A DNA stretch of 44,864 nt from Candidatus Bathyarchaeota archaeon (GCA_005884195.1 VBBP01000058.1:1-44864), one strand, 5' to 3'. Shown: positions 7,844 to 16,931, counted from the first letter of the stretch. Translations and numbers: made by a program. Notes: generated by a model from the letters alone, not told the origin.

Positions 7844-8767
7844 ATGAGACGGGAGAGCGAGAGTTCCAAAGATCCTCCTAGCGTTCGGGTATTCTTCGGC
7901 GATCTCGAAAAGATGACTTCAAAGGACGTTGCTGACGGCGAGGTCTCTCTAATCGTTACCTCTCCACCTTACTTCAATGCCCCGTTCGATTATCCGGATC
8001 TTTTCCCGAGCTACGAAGATTATCTGGATTTGATCAGGTCTTTCGCATCTCAAAGCAAGAGAGTGTTAGGAAAGGGCCGAATCTGTGCGATAGTCACCGA
8101 TGACATGCTGGTGAAAGAAGGAAGCAGCAGTCGTGGACGGAAATACGCCCTTGTCGCGGACACGACCAGAATCTTCCTGGACGCGGGTCTTCTCTATCGA
8201 GACAAGATAACCTGGGTTAAGCCTGCAGGTTACACGAGAATCAGCAGACGGAGCGGCGTCGTCCTCCAGCACCCATTCCCGATGTACTTCTACCCGGATA
8301 ACATCCAGGAATCAATTCTTCTGTTCCAGAATGGCGAGTTCGACTACAGCCAATTGAAGGACGCGCCAAGGAATGTTCTAGAATCCTCCAAGATAGACAC
8401 GGTCCAACTCAACAAAGAGCGATGGAACCTGACCGTGTGGAACATTACCAATGTCCTCCCAATGCCTGGCCGTGTCGAGGAAGGAATCGCGGCTTTCCCC
8501 GAAGAGATTCCGAGGCGGCTGATCAAGCTCTTTACGATGGTTGGAGAGACCGTGTTCGACCCATTTGCGGGCTCAGGAACAACGTTGAAGGTCGCTCGGG
8601 AATTGGGAAGGCGAGGAATTGGTTACGAAATTGACCTCGAACTTAGGCGAGTGATAAGGAAAAAACTCGGAACCCAAGAGTTCATTGTCGAGGAAAGGGA
8701 GGGAGCAAGGAGGCTTCGAAAATTTCTCCAGACCAAGATTCATCAGAACAGAAGTGTTGCTAGATAA
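7844..8767 (+). CDS. Orphan DNA methyltransferase, TSPPY type
   Basis: A 307-residue S-adenosylmethionine-dependent DNA methylase. The catalytic motif IV is VTSPPYFNAP near residue 40, and the cofactor-binding motif I comes late as FDPFAGSGTTLK near residue 240. This order (catalytic motif first) and the TSPPY form fit N4-cytosine or N6-adenine methylases of the beta class, with TSPPY favouring N4-cytosine. The stretch between them (about 100-190) is the likely target-recognition region. No restriction endonuclease is visible on either side, so it may be a solitary regulatory or maintenance methylase. It starts at ATG 7844. Confidence 0.88.
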   Translation: MRRESESSKDPPSVRVFFGDLEKMTSKDVADGEVSLIVTSPPYFNAPFDYPDLFPSYEDYLDLIRSFASQSKRVLGKGRICAIVTDDMLVKEGSSSRGRKYALVADTTRIFLDAGLLYRDKITWVKPAGYTRISRRSGVVLQHPFPMYFYPDNIQESILLFQNGEFDYSQLKDAPRNVLESSKIDTVQLNKERWNLTVWNITNVLPMPGRVEEGIAAFPEEIPRRLIKLFTMVGETVFDPFAGSGTTLKVARELGRRGIGYEIDLELRRVIRKKLGTQEFIVEEREGARRLRKFLQTKIHQNRSVAR

Positions 8768-8818
8768 TCAGCTCATTTTCGCGGAAGGAAAGCCCCAATA
8801 GCGCAGACATGATACAAG

Positions 8819-9247
8819 ATGTACAGACAGGCTGAGCGCACAAGATTGGTTCTTCGCGAATGTCCTTTTTGTCACAGGCCCTTCGAAGCCGAGTTGCTCT
8901 CAAAAGAACCGGTTGACTCGAGCGAGGTCGCAAAGGTTGGTGATTTTCCACTGCAGGCGAGTATGTTACGCGGGCAGGTGAGGCAAGAAGGGGGATTCAC
9001 GATGAGTCGTGGCTCGCTAACCGGATTGTCAGAAGATGAAAGGAGAGCGGTTGCCATGCGCCCAGAGGCTTTCATAACTTACAAACTCAGCTACAAGTGC
9101 AAGCATTGCCGAAAAGAGTGGACCAAGCTCTCGGTTGAAGAGAAACCCCTTCCCCGAGCATATGTTGAAGCCGAGCAGGAAAGGACGGACTACGACGCTC
9201 ACATTGAAGAGGAGGAGGCAAGGGAGGAAGAATATGCGAGAAAGTAA
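8819..9247 (+). CDS. Uncharacterised zinc-binding protein with acidic tail
   Basis: A 142-residue product that I do not recognise as a named family. It has two Cys pairs, CPFC near residue 15 and CKHC near residue 93, which could build one split zinc ribbon around a Gly/Arg/Met-rich middle section. The C-terminus is a strongly acidic helix rich in Glu. It lies 51 bases after the methyltransferase gene on the same strand, so they might be co-transcribed. Pairing with a methylase hints at a DNA-related role, but this is only context. Confidence 0.7.
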   Translation: MYRQAERTRLVLRECPFCHRPFEAELLSKEPVDSSEVAKVGDFPLQASMLRGQVRQEGGFTMSRGSLTGLSEDERRAVAMRPEAFITYKLSYKCKHCRKEWTKLSVEEKPLPRAYVEAEQERTDYDAHIEEEEAREEEYARK

Positions 9248-9332
9248 TAATGGCGGCCCCATCGTAGTCATATTGAAAATCGATGGACCTTCGTAGTCCC
9301 TCTCATCGCGTCGACCTCGGGTAGGTTCGTTC

Positions 9333-10619
9333 TTGTTTCAAAGGCTAGGATCGATGTTCGATGAGTACAAGGGCATACCCCGTGAAGCAAATTTTCTGAT
9401 CTATTCCAGTTTCTTCACATGGGCCGCCGCGGGCCTACTGTTCATCTCTCTCCAGGTTTTCCTCGTATTGGAAGGAATCTCCTTCGCCACGAGCAGCCTC
9501 ATACTCGGAACTTTCGGAATCGTAAGCGCTGCCTCGACCCTTCTATTCGGTGGCCTCGCCGACCGTTACGGCAAGAAGAAATTCGTTCTAATGGGGGGAA
9601 TACTTGGGAGCCTTTCACTAGCCATCTTCGCTATGGACTCAAACATACCCCACTTGTTTGGCGCCGCGGTTCTAGCCGGGCTCTCCGAAGCAATGTATGC
9701 ATCCTCTTGGAGCGCCATGCTAGCCGACAAAGCGGGAAATCTGAAACGGACTAGTGCCTTCGGTCTCTCATTCTTTGTAGCAACGATCGCCTCGGCTCTA
9801 GGAGGCTTCAGCACCAGCCTACTTGGCCTGATGAAATCGCTCTACCAAATCGATCTCGTCACCGGCAACCGATACTTGTTTGTCAGCGTCGCCGCCATCA
9901 GCCTCATCGGCCCTATGATCGTCTACCTTAGAGTCTCCGAGTCCCGGCTAGAAATGAGCGAACAATCTGGATTCCACATTCTTCCGAGGAAAGGTCGTGG
10001 TATAGTCTTTCGATACGCGGCCTACGGGATCGTAATTGCTCTCGGCGCCGGCATGGTGATCCCTCTCGTCCCAGGATGGGCCTTTCTAAAATACGGCCTC
10101 GCAAATGATGTCACGGGGCCCATATTCGGCGGGATCAACAGTCTTGTAATGGGATTCGCCAACCTTGCAACTCCATGGCTTGCCCGGAGGTTCGGAACCG
10201 TTCGGACAATTGTGCTGACTCAGGGCTCGTCTACGCTGTTTCTTTTCTCGATTCCGTTCTCGCCCAACTTTGCCACTGCCTCCTCGATCTACATCATTAG
10301 AAGCATGCTGATGATGATGTCCAACCCGGCGCAGAACTCTCTCCTGATGGGCTTGGTCCCGGCTGAGGAACGATCAGTCGCCTCCGCAATCGTAGCCTCG
10401 CTCTGGAGATTGCCCAACTCATTCAGCACTGGCATTGGAGGCTACATAATGGGCCTGGCAACAAGCCCGAACAGCATTTACTTGGCCCTACCATTCCTAA
10501 TCTGCACTGCACTCTATCTAACCGCGATCACCTACTTCTGGCGGTCTTTCAAAGACGTGAAGCTACCAGAGGAGCAGGTTCTTGAGCCTCTAGCAGAAGT
10601 CGTATCCGCCACCACGTAG
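9333..10619 (+). CDS. MFS transporter
   Basis: A 428-residue integral membrane protein with about 12 hydrophobic helices and the major facilitator motif A between helices 2 and 3 (FGGLADRYGKKKFVLMGG, about residues 71-88). A related GxxR-type loop, WLARRFGTVR, appears in the second half, as expected for the duplicated 6+6 helix fold. The cargo cannot be told. The start used is TTG 9333; ATG 9354 (residue 8) is an equally possible start and would shorten only the cytoplasmic N-terminus. There is no obvious operon partner. Confidence 0.9.
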   Translation: MFQRLGSMFDEYKGIPREANFLIYSSFFTWAAAGLLFISLQVFLVLEGISFATSSLILGTFGIVSAASTLLFGGLADRYGKKKFVLMGGILGSLSLAIFAMDSNIPHLFGAAVLAGLSEAMYASSWSAMLADKAGNLKRTSAFGLSFFVATIASALGGFSTSLLGLMKSLYQIDLVTGNRYLFVSVAAISLIGPMIVYLRVSESRLEMSEQSGFHILPRKGRGIVFRYAAYGIVIALGAGMVIPLVPGWAFLKYGLANDVTGPIFGGINSLVMGFANLATPWLARRFGTVRTIVLTQGSSTLFLFSIPFSPNFATASSIYIIRSMLMMMSNPAQNSLLMGLVPAEERSVASAIVASLWRLPNSFSTGIGGYIMGLATSPNSIYLALPFLICTALYLTAITYFWRSFKDVKLPEEQVLEPLAEVVSATT

Positions 10620-10796
10620 AGCCAATACTAAGGATCACGCAGAAACGGGCCCTCACCATAGTTCTGGGGCAATATCGGATACTTCGTCCCACAGCCAGAA
10701 GTTACGACCCACTTTAGTCGCTGGCGGAACCATCCTCGTACATAATCCACGCTTACGGAAGGGGCCCGCACGAGATTTTCCAAGATCACCTGTTCT

Positions 10797-12335
10797 ATGC
10801 TCCTACTTGCCCTCGTAGTTTTCATCCCGCTACTATCGATGAACCCGTTTCCGAGAGTGCGCGCCGACCAGCCGTTTACTCTGAACGCGGTTCCGGCCGC
10901 GGCACAAGAAGGAAACACTGTCAGCCTTGTTCTATCTGCGATAGGAGCCGTTTCTAACATCCAATACAGGTTCAGGTTTTCGGTAACCGATCCCGCAGGC
11001 ACGACTGTCCAATCCTTGATGGAGAACTATACGACTGCACAAGGACAGGACACGTTTACCCTGATAGTTATCTACCCGAGCCCTTCACTCCCGGGAGTGA
11101 ACACGTTAGTGGGCCAATACAACGCCAAGGTCGATGAACTATGGCCCACGGCAGCGCCAGGTGTGGCTGGGACCTCGTTCTTCCTCAGCATAACTGACAG
11201 TTCCTCGTATCAGAGAACTCAAACTGTGAATGTGCAGGCAAGCGGCTACAAGGTTTCAGAAAGCGTGACTGTAACTATCAGGACGCAGACTACTTCGACC
11301 CTCGTCTTCTCCCAAACTGTACAAGCGAGTGGTGCGGGGGTCGTAGCTACAAGTTGGAAGATTCCAGTAAACGCCACGATAGACACTTACATTGTGACTT
11401 TGACCGGGACCAGTACTGTCAAGAACCCAGTCGATTCCGACCGGGTCTCCGTGGGACGGGCGATCATGATCGTCAGCTCGATCACATCCGTCAAATCAGT
11501 TTACCAAAGGACTGAGACGATGAGTTTCTCCTTCCAGCCCACTTATCCAGACGGGTCCATTCCTTCAACGGGAGTCGCTCTTCTAACCCTGGCAAGGCCT
11601 GGAGGTGGAAGCGTCACTCTGACAGCAACGTACGATAGTACGTCTCAGACTTTCCAGGCGTCTTACCAAACCTCGTTGGATAATCAGACCGGGACGTGGA
11701 CGGCAAGCTTGGGAGGACATGCCTACAGCGATGCCTTTGGGAACAACGGTCCGGGAACAATAGTCACCAATAACTCGCAACTGACAACCATTCCTCTAAC
11801 TGTCACTGTTACTACAAATTCGACTATCGTTGTGGGTCAACAGCTCAGGTTCAGCGCTAACATCACGTATCCTGATGGAACAGTCTTCCAGCCGGGCACA
11901 GTGAAAGCCTACCTACTCTACAGCGGAACACCTACGGTCAACGATACTGTACCTGTCGTTTTCGACACATCCCTGCAATTATGGCTCGGCACATACACGA
12001 TTAGACCCTCGGACACTGGGGGACTATGGTCCTTGGTCGTTAAGGCATCAGATTCTCCGACCCCTCCCAACACCGGTTCTGCTACGAGAGCTATCACCGT
12101 TCAGAATACGACCGGCGGGAATGCTTCCTTCCCACTTTACTACTTCGGGATAATCGCAACCCTAGTAGGATTACTTCTGGTTGTCTTCTTCCTCGCATTC
12201 CGAAGACGCAAAGTAACACACGCTAGGTTGAAGATTGACTTGGACGCTGTGCGGTCTGAGGCTGGGCGAATAGAGAGTACGGATTTCTTCAAGTCAGTAA
12301 AGGATCAGGTGAAGAAGGAAAAGGACGAAAAATGA
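10797..12335 (+). CDS. Membrane-anchored surface protein with Ig-like beta domains
   Basis: A 512-residue exported protein. The N-terminal 25 residues form a signal peptide (LLLALVVFIPLLS core). The body, rich in Thr, Ser, Val and aromatic residues, looks like three or four beta-sandwich modules, and phrases such as YPDGSIPS and YPDGTVF recur, suggesting repeated Ig/CARDB-like domains. Near residue 455 a single transmembrane helix (YYFGIIATLVGLLLVVFFLAF) is followed by RRRK and a charged cytoplasmic tail of about 40 residues. It is probably a cell-surface or S-layer-associated protein. The ATG at 10797 leaves the signal peptide without a basic n-region; in the same frame the preceding codons encode RTRFSKITCS, but no canonical start precedes them. 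Confidence 0.8.
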   Translation: MLLLALVVFIPLLSMNPFPRVRADQPFTLNAVPAAAQEGNTVSLVLSAIGAVSNIQYRFRFSVTDPAGTTVQSLMENYTTAQGQDTFTLIVIYPSPSLPGVNTLVGQYNAKVDELWPTAAPGVAGTSFFLSITDSSSYQRTQTVNVQASGYKVSESVTVTIRTQTTSTLVFSQTVQASGAGVVATSWKIPVNATIDTYIVTLTGTSTVKNPVDSDRVSVGRAIMIVSSITSVKSVYQRTETMSFSFQPTYPDGSIPSTGVALLTLARPGGGSVTLTATYDSTSQTFQASYQTSLDNQTGTWTASLGGHAYSDAFGNNGPGTIVTNNSQLTTIPLTVTVTTNSTIVVGQQLRFSANITYPDGTVFQPGTVKAYLLYSGTPTVNDTVPVVFDTSLQLWLGTYTIRPSDTGGLWSLVVKASDSPTPPNTGSATRAITVQNTTGGNASFPLYYFGIIATLVGLLLVVFFLAFRRRKVTHARLKIDLDAVRSEAGRIESTDFFKSVKDQVKKEKDEK

Positions 12336-12351
12336 AACGAGCTTCTCTTGT

Positions 12352-13578
12352 CTAGGGCAGTATTCCGCCGATCTTCGCCAATGTCACCAGTCCAGGTTTC
12401 TTCTCAAAGATCCCGGCGGTTATTTCGAGTGCCTTCTTCTGGAGTTTCTTGTTTTTGTTGAGTTTGTGAAGAGCTCTCTTGTTCAGCCGTTTTATCAACC
12501 AGTTATCGCTCAGCGCGTAGGTCACGGTATAGTTCGCGTGTTTCCCTATCACGTCCGCGCGCATCTGTCGTTCTTTCTGGTATTCCAGCAAGGAAGTCTG
12601 TGAAAAGTCTCCAGCAACCTTACACTTGTCAATCACCTCAGCTAACGCCACGGCATCTTCCAGCGCGAGGTTCACTCCCTGTCCCGCGTGCGGATGGAAA
12701 CTATGCGCCGCATCCCCTAGCAGCGCTATCCCATTTCCCACCCACCTGTTCACCTGTATGTACGAGGGCGTGAAGTACGCCATCTTCGTCCAGGCTTCCA
12801 CACCCGTAAAGGCGTCCGCCATCTCCGGGGCAGCCTGAACAACCTCCGCTCTGAATGAGGCCAAACCCTCCTTCTTCACGCTGTCAAAACTACGCGGACC
12901 AACGCAATGGAAGAGATAGGTCGCTTCAGGGCCCGAAGGCATTATTCCCAGCATCTTCCCCGGGCTCTGATACTGGCGGGCTCTGCCTTCTAAGCCAGGA
13001 ACGGGACCGACTAGTCCGACGAGAAACGAGTCGGGATATTTTTTGGTCTTCACCTGCGAGCCGAGACTAGTGCGTAACCGTGATTGGGGACCATCAGCAC
13101 CCACGACGACTGAAGCCTCAATCTGATCGGTGATGCCATCTGCTTCATAGACGACTCCATTAGCCCTGCCCTCGGTCATTGTTAGTTCTTGGAAGGATGT
13201 TCCCCAGAGCACCCTCGCCCCTGCTTTCTCTGCTAGATAGACAAGCAAGCGCTCTATCTCGGTCGCGTTGGCTGTCAAAAGATAATTCTGAGGATGGTCC
13301 AACAAGCCATAGTCTGCTTCAAGCAGAACTTCTCCCTCCCAGCTCTTAACTTCCAGAATCTGGGAAGCAGAGCCTATCTCCTTGGCCCGGCCCAGTGCCT
13401 CAAGTTTTTCCAGAACTGCGAGTCCGTTAGGTTGGAATGTCAGCCCACGCGGAATACCTTCCGGGCTTTTCTGCCGTTCGAGAAGGATTGTCGAGATTCC
13501 CTTTTTCTGGAGTTCTATTGCTAGAGCGAGAGCGGCGATTCCAGCTCCCACAACTACGACATCGGCCTTCCCGGGCAA
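12352..13578 (-). CDS. FAD-dependent monooxygenase (PHBH/UbiH family)
   Basis: A 408-residue flavoprotein of the p-hydroxybenzoate hydroxylase fold. It shows the N-terminal dinucleotide motif VVVGAGIAALALAIEL with LLERQ after it (residues 6-36), the mid-protein VVGADGPQSRLR (DG motif, about 160) and the GDAAHSFHPHAGQGVNLALEDA motif that binds FAD ribityl and pyrophosphate (about 290). These enzymes hydroxylate aromatic or quinone precursors with NAD(P)H and oxygen; oxygen use would imply at least microaerobic life. A basic Lys-rich stretch near the end (NKRALHKLNKNKKLQKKA) is unusual and may bind membrane or partner. The substrate is unknown. Confidence 0.88.
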   Translation of the reverse strand: MPGKADVVVVGAGIAALALAIELQKKGISTILLERQKSPEGIPRGLTFQPNGLAVLEKLEALGRAKEIGSASQILEVKSWEGEVLLEADYGLLDHPQNYLLTANATEIERLLVYLAEKAGARVLWGTSFQELTMTEGRANGVVYEADGITDQIEASVVVGADGPQSRLRTSLGSQVKTKKYPDSFLVGLVGPVPGLEGRARQYQSPGKMLGIMPSGPEATYLFHCVGPRSFDSVKKEGLASFRAEVVQAAPEMADAFTGVEAWTKMAYFTPSYIQVNRWVGNGIALLGDAAHSFHPHAGQGVNLALEDAVALAEVIDKCKVAGDFSQTSLLEYQKERQMRADVIGKHANYTVTYALSDNWLIKRLNKRALHKLNKNKKLQKKALEITAGIFEKKPGLVTLAKIGGILP

Positions 13579-13708
13579 TGCTTTCCCTCCTGCGTCTCGA
13601 ACTGTCTCTAGGTGATTATTAGCCTCTAGGGAAGCTCCGAGATGTTAACGGCTTGGTCGGAAGAGTTCGTTAGCGATCCATAATTAGATATCAACAGCAG
13701 AGTACCTT

Positions 13709-13782
13709 CGCTTGGGAGTCTAATCATATTGGAACTAATCCTGAGAAAGTAATCTGTCAAGTGATTGACTCCCACAAGTAGC
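13709..13782. repeat. Imperfect inverted repeat upstream of transposase remnant
   Basis: Within the 300-base gap 13579-13886, the arms CGCTTGGGAGTCTAATCA and TGATTGACTCCCACAAGTAGCG are imperfect reverse complements enclosing about 35 bases. The arms could form a hairpin or mark an old mobile-element end. The rest of the gap holds no gene that I can support. Confidence 0.45.
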
Positions 13783-13886
13783 GAAAGGGGTCCGAATCCC
13801 GGAGGGGGTTCCGAAACCGGCCGACGGTTCTAGATATCTTACAACTAGCAACTCTGTTAGCTTATCGTCGGATGCCTCTCTGACTT

Positions 13887-14770
13887 ATGATTAGGGTTGT
13901 GGCTCTTGTTGTTTATGGAAGAGCTGAGACAAAAGTTTCCGCCTCCAAGAAGAGTGTTCTCAGATGGCATTCCAACAATCGTCAAGGACAGATACGTTGA
14001 CTGGGGCTTCGATGTGTATTACACGAAACCGACAGAGCAGCAGAGACTGAGAAAAAAGTACGGTCTTCGCAAGTCCGACTTTGTTGATGCCAAAATCTTA
14101 CGCGACTTCTCAACGGAGGTCGTATGGCACAGGCATAGAAGAACGGAGCCTGAGATAGTTCGCCTAATTGAGTTGTTGAACTACCGCGAATATGTTCAGA
14201 AGAAGATCAGGTTGTCAGAGCAATACTTGGCTTCACCTATGTACAAAGACACGCGCATAGAACGAGACAGTGCTTCCTAAAAGCAACAGGTTAGTGCTTT
14301 GGATAAAGAGCTTCAATTGGTGTAAGGCATTGAGCTTTCACAAGATGCATCAGAGGATTTTCGGAGCTGGCTGCATAACTTCGCTAACAGCACTTGCGAA
14401 ACGTCCATGGGTCTACAAACAGTGGCCCGGGGGCTGGCTACGTTCTATGGGATTGACAGCACGCCCAGACTATCCTACGAGGCACTCTATTGGAAGCAAC
14501 TCAACCCTCAAGAAAACAATTTTCGGTGCCAAACTGACACTAATATCGAAACGGTCTCCTTGGAGGTCTTTCTATTTGAAAGAGAAGGAGCGGTTACCGA
14601 TGAAGGTCTTAGTTGGCAAAGCTGGGCGAGGTTCATTGAGGATAACTTCAGATGAAAGGGCGTTCAACAGGGTGACGACGAGAATCGTTCTGGAAATTGG
14701 CGAACTAGCAAGGGAATGGGCGAAAGGACGGATCTGGGAACTGCCTTTTTCGAAAGTTGAACCAGAATAG
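13887..14770 (+). pseudogene. Degraded transposase-like gene
   Basis: The region has coding character broken across frames. An ATG at 13887 begins MIRVVALVVYGRAE; in a second frame 13897-14280 continues with SDGIPTIVKDRYVDWGFDVYYTK and KKYGLRKSDFVDAKILRDF. The phrase K-S-D-x-x-D-A-x-x-L is reminiscent of IS110-type DEDD transposases, and FGAGCITSLTALAKR at about 14358-14402 resembles their Pro-Gly-x-Gly helix-hairpin-helix segment. At least two or three frameshifts and a TAA interrupt the rest. No intact protein can be read, so this is probably the relic of an insertion sequence. The family assignment is tentative. Confidence 0.5.
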
Positions 14771-14837
14771 CGGCGCTGCTAAGGCGACAGTCACTCCACC
14801 AGCCTTAAAATCATGCCTGAACCGTTGACGAGGAGAC

Positions 14838-15476
14838 TTGAGCAGAATTCACGGACAAGGCTCCACCGAGAAACTAGTACTCTATGATCCCGGAATGTCA
14901 GTCGCGCCCCACGTCTACGACAAGGACCGGCGATACGCTGTTCTAGTCGTTGATATGCTCTATGACTTCGTCTATGGGAAAATCAAGACCGACCGCGCCC
15001 TCCCAATAATCCCCAGATCTGGGGAATTAGCCGATGCTGCCCGCACTGCAGATATCCCTGTCTTCTATCCTAACGATTCGCATACACGTCGAGACTTCGA
15101 GATACAGCGCTGGGGTGAACATGCTATGAGAGGGACGAAGGGCGCCAAGGTAATCAGCGCTCTTCGACCGCGGAAGAAGGATCTGGAGATTCCTAAGACG
15201 ACCTACAGCAGCTTCCACGACACGAGGCTAGAGAAGGAAATCAAAGGGGCCTACGACGGCAAGGGTGCAAACACGCTGATACTCGCGGGGCTACACGCAG
15301 ACTGTTGTGTGAGACATACTTGCGCGGACGCGTTCTTCAAAGGCTACGAGACGATCGTTGCTGAGGACGCTGTCAACTCGTTCACCGAGCTACAATACCG
15401 GACTGGATTACAGTACGTCAAGTTCTGGTACTTGACTGACGTGCTTCCGACAAAGAAGATCGTGAAGTTGTTCTAA
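14838..15476 (+). CDS. Nicotinamidase-like isochorismatase-fold hydrolase
   Basis: A 212-residue protein with the complete nicotinamidase signature. Catalytic residues are D39 (VVDMLYDF), K120 (IPKTTYSSF) and C157 (GLHADCCVRHT). Metal-binding residues are D80 and H82 in YPNDSHTRRD and H95 in WGEHAMRGTKGA. It probably converts nicotinamide to nicotinate for NAD salvage. It starts at TTG 14838, about 25-30 bases after the AT-rich CCTTAAAATC at 14803-14812, so the transcript may be leaderless. A nucleoside hydrolase frame follows directly after its stop codon, which suggests a shared salvage pathway. Confidence 0.85.
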   Translation: MSRIHGQGSTEKLVLYDPGMSVAPHVYDKDRRYAVLVVDMLYDFVYGKIKTDRALPIIPRSGELADAARTADIPVFYPNDSHTRRDFEIQRWGEHAMRGTKGAKVISALRPRKKDLEIPKTTYSSFHDTRLEKEIKGAYDGKGANTLILAGLHADCCVRHTCADAFFKGYETIVAEDAVNSFTELQYRTGLQYVKFWYLTDVLPTKKIVKLF

Positions 15477-15510
15477 GAAGGGCTCGGGCTCGAAGAGGCC
15501 CACCCTCGTC

Positions 15511-16443
15511 ATCATCGACCAAGATGGTGGAATAGACGATGCGCTCGCCCTCATCCTCGCACTTAGATCTTCGGAATTAGAAGTCGCAGGCATAACCGCT
15601 GTCTCGGGAAACGTTACAGTGGAGCAGGCGACGTTGAATGCGTTGCGAGTGGTTGATCTCCTCAATAGAGGAGACGTGCCGGTTGCTCGGGGATTGGCAA
15701 ACCCGCTTGTACGAGATGCAGTTCGGGCCACAAGCTTTCATGGGAAGGATGGGCTGGGCGATTCCAACCTACCACTTTCTAGGATTCGACCCTCAGACAA
15801 GAGTGCTCTAGATGTTATCTCGGACGAGCTAGCCATGTCAAAGCGTCATGAACTAACCATAATCTGCACTGGTCCTCTAACCAACATTGCCGCTCTACTC
15901 ACCAGCTTCCCAGATGCTGCCAAGATGATCAAGGAACTTGTGATAATGGGCGGAGCCTACGGCCTGACAGAGTATGGTGTTGGCAATGTAACTCCCGTTG
16001 CGGAGTTCAATATCTACGCGGACCCCGAAGCCGCCAAGATCGTGTTCGAATCTGGAATCTCGCTAGAAGCGGTCGGCCTTGACGTGACAATGATCCCAAA
16101 GAATCAATTGACTCTGGCGGATTATGCCAGTATCAAGAGGGGGAAGGGTAGGGTAGCAGCTTTCGCGGCCGCCATCCTCAACAAGAACATACATCATCAC
16201 GGAATATTCGCGTTGCACGATCCAATGACCGTCGCCACCAGAGTCCAACCATCACTGTTCCAATTTGCAGACTACAAAGTCCACGTGGAGACGAGAGGCG
16301 AAATCACCACCGGCATGACCGTTGCAGACAGACGCGAACGGCCACCGCCAGGCAAGATGCTAGGCGAAAAAGCGATGATCTGCAAGAATGTCGATTCTAG
16401 AGGCTTCAAACATCTGTTTCTAGATCGTCTAACCTCGGCCTGA
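15511..16443 (+). CDS. Inosine-uridine-type nucleoside hydrolase, start codon not canonical
   Basis: A protein of about 310 residues that cleaves ribonucleosides to base and ribose. The family Ca-binding motif DQDGGIDDALAL is encoded from 15517, and the active-site HDP segment (FALHDPMTVA) is present near 16215. The next canonical start (GTG 15619) would remove the essential DxDxxxDD motif, while upstream to the stop at 15463-15465 there is no ATG, GTG or TTG in frame. The coordinate given uses ATC 15511 as the nearest plausible start and is uncertain. The frame begins directly behind the nicotinamidase stop in a +1 register, so a frameshifted fusion is an alternative. Together the two could process nicotinamide riboside or other nucleosides. 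Confidence 0.78.
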   Translation: MIDQDGGIDDALALILALRSSELEVAGITAVSGNVTVEQATLNALRVVDLLNRGDVPVARGLANPLVRDAVRATSFHGKDGLGDSNLPLSRIRPSDKSALDVISDELAMSKRHELTIICTGPLTNIAALLTSFPDAAKMIKELVIMGGAYGLTEYGVGNVTPVAEFNIYADPEAAKIVFESGISLEAVGLDVTMIPKNQLTLADYASIKRGKGRVAAFAAAILNKNIHHHGIFALHDPMTVATRVQPSLFQFADYKVHVETRGEITTGMTVADRRERPPPGKMLGEKAMICKNVDSRGFKHLFLDRLTSA

Positions 16444-16489
16444 GTGGCCGATACATCAAAACAGGTGTTTCTGAGCCTCGTGTGAGAAC

Positions 16490-16497
16490 TTTTAAAC
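16490..16497 (+). promoter_or_regulatory. TATA-like box for the VOC gene
   Basis: TTTTAAAC lies 27-34 bases before ATG 16524. It overlaps the longer GTG-initiated reading frame from 16482, which argues for 16524 as the true start of the downstream gene. Confidence 0.5.
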
Positions 16498-16523
16498 TCA
16501 ATATTTGGCAATATACAGCTACT

Positions 16524-16874
16524 ATGCCAAAGGAAATCGGCCACATAGAACTGGTATCAAAGGATCTAGTGACTACAAAGAAGTTCTACAGCAAACTCTT
16601 CGGCTGGAAATTCGAGATGTTCGGAGATGGCTATGCAATGTTCAAGACCACACAGAAAGGTCTCGGCGGTGGCTTCATGCTCGGCAAGAAAGTCAAACCC
16701 GGCTCAACAACATTCTACGTCAACGTCGACACCATACCAGCAACACAACAGAAGGCAAAGAGTCTCGGCGGACGAATACTGAAGAAGCGAAAGTCCATCG
16801 GCGGTGGAATGGGCTACTGGGGCACCATCGGCGACCCGCACGGCAACGTCATAGGCCTCTGGAGCAAAAAGTAA
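16524..16874 (+). CDS. VOC-superfamily (glyoxalase/bleomycin-resistance fold) protein
   Basis: A 116-residue single-unit vicinal oxygen chelate protein. It begins with the typical IGHIELVSKDLVTTKKFYSKLFGW strand-helix (given in part) and ends with GYWGTIGDPHGNVIGLW, the family's last metal-site strand. Such proteins act as lyases, dioxygenases or binding proteins; no precise reaction can be assigned. The ATG at 16524 is chosen over GTG 16482 because a TATA-like box lies between them and because the homologous N-terminus begins at this point. A T-tract terminator follows 58 bases downstream. Confidence 0.85.
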   Translation: MPKEIGHIELVSKDLVTTKKFYSKLFGWKFEMFGDGYAMFKTTQKGLGGGFMLGKKVKPGSTTFYVNVDTIPATQQKAKSLGGRILKKRKSIGGGMGYWGTIGDPHGNVIGLWSKK

Positions 16875-16931
16875 ACCAACGCCCCACGCGTTCCTAGGTA
16901 CGCGCTAGCTCAGCGCGGAGTATCAACTCCC

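Noticed and set aside
13790-13830. GGGGTCCGAATCCCGG, resembling the T arm of a tRNA
   Set aside because: The stem is short, there is no matching acceptor, D or anticodon arm within the right distance, and the loop lacks the usual TTC.
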